Part shown: one piece after another, positions 63,629 through 64,000 of the stretch | Layout: each line of letters opens with the position of its first letter | Position numbering within the stretch: the stretch's first letter is position 1 | NCBI GenBank assembly: GCA_002707985.1 | Contig: PAOI01000022.1 | Coordinates: 1-64,000 of the forward strand | Reading direction: 5' to 3' | Length of the DNA stretch: 64,000 nt | Origin: Sphingomonas sp. | GTDB lineage: Bacteria > Pseudomonadota > Alphaproteobacteria > Sphingomonadales > Sphingomonadaceae | The notes under the pieces: generated by a model | The model's input: the letters and a program-made list of their open reading frames with translations, nothing else | Database searches by the model: none | Told to the model about the DNA's origin: nothing | Made by a program: the position numbers and the translations under genes

Positions 63629-64000
63629 GTGAAAAAGCTGCTCTTCCCCCTGTTGCTGCTCGTGCTGGGCGCTCTCGTCGGCGGCGGAGCCGGCTTTGCC
63701 GTCGTGACGTTCGTGGCGCCGCCGCCGGCATCCGCGGCAGAGGGCACCCATGACGAAAGCGACAAGGACGTCCCGACGGCCTTTGTGCCGGCTGAGAAGA
63801 TCCTGGCGCCGCTGGTGTTCGAGGACGGACGCCTGAGCGGCTATGTTAGCTTCGACGTCAGCCTTGAGGTGCCCGAGGACCAGGCAGCGTTGGTCACCGC
63901 GCGGCTTCCGCTGCTGTTCCACGCAATCAACATGCGCACCTATCGCACGCCGCTTGCCAGCGGCCCCGACGGCATGCTGCCCGGAATGGACGGATTTCGC
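63629..64000 (+). CDS. FliL-like membrane protein, 3' truncated by window end
   Basis: The first 124 codons only. GTG start at 63629 (MKKLLFPLLLLVLGALVGGGAG), one membrane span, an acidic periplasmic stretch, then FVPAEKILAPLVFEDGRLSGYVSFDVSLEVPEDQAALV. This resembles FliL, which has the same layout and often lies by motor genes, but the match is loose. It follows motB by 12 bp, so a stator-associated role is likely. The C-terminal end is outside the window. Confidence 0.5.
   Translation, partial: MKKLLFPLLLLVLGALVGGGAGFAVVTFVAPPPASAAEGTHDESDKDVPTAFVPAEKILAPLVFEDGRLSGYVSFDVSLEVPEDQAALVTARLPLLFHAINMRTYRTPLASGPDGMLPGMDGFR

Overview
The window looks like a chromosomal segment of a high-GC alphaproteobacterium, most probably a sphingomonad (Sphingomonadaceae). 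This is inferred from the GC-rich codon use, the FlaF regulator, the alphaproteobacterial layout of the chemotaxis operon (STAS-cheY-cheA-cheW-cheR-cheB-cheY-cheD followed by motB) and the FixL/FixJ-type pair. Almost all of it is coding, and operons are packed with ATGA, GTGA or TGATG overlaps.

Layout. 1-1.2 kb: 3' end of rpoC, a bidirectional terminator and a small DUF442-like phosphatase. 1.3-3.8 kb: molybdate uptake genes modC-modB-modA divergent from a short modE, with a perfect inverted repeat between them. 3.7-11.95 kb: two divergent operons. One encodes a zinc-ribbon/SH3 Ser/Thr kinase, a PP2C phosphatase and a TerY-like vWA protein. The other encodes an HscC-like Hsp70 and two paralogous membrane proteins with J-like domains that lack HPD. 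12-20 kb: lepA, then an alcohol-to-acetyl-CoA module: a DUF779-acetyl-CoA synthetase fusion, a zinc alcohol dehydrogenase, an ExaC-type aldehyde dehydrogenase and an AcoR-like regulator without the AAA+ domain. 20-26 kb: an orphan SF2 helicase with membrane segments, a GGDEF cyclase, a ferredoxin-NADP reductase and tRNA-Pro(CGG).

26-40.3 kb: a type II secretion locus (gspK, J, N, F, E, M, L, G, H, I, C, D) interrupted by a periplasmic-binding-like protein, a DUF421 membrane protein and a small secreted protein. It ends in a convergent three-gene set that looks like a second L/M/C (PilN/PilO/PilP-like) assembly unit. No prepilin peptidase is in the window. 40.4-43.6 kb: a lipoprotein and two exported amidohydrolase-like proteins, one without the metal-binding HxH. 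43.7-49 kb: a FixL/FixJ-type two-component pair, a receiver-like protein and an alginate-export-family porin. 49-64 kb: motility and chemotaxis: an MCP with a CheR-type C-terminal tail, flaF, a large HAD protein plus methyltransferase, motA, the che operon, an unrecognised small Che-linked protein, motB and the start of a FliL-like gene.

How the parts work together. The kinase-phosphatase-vWA triad with Hsp70 and membrane J-like proteins suggests an envelope or proteostasis stress system controlled by phosphorylation. The ADH, ALDH and Acs enzymes form a continuous alcohol-aldehyde-acetate-acetyl-CoA route. The MCP, Che and Mot genes form a full chemosensory-to-stator pathway. Coordinates of starts were moved from the ORF track wherever a ribosome binding site, operon overlap or family N-terminus indicated a different codon.
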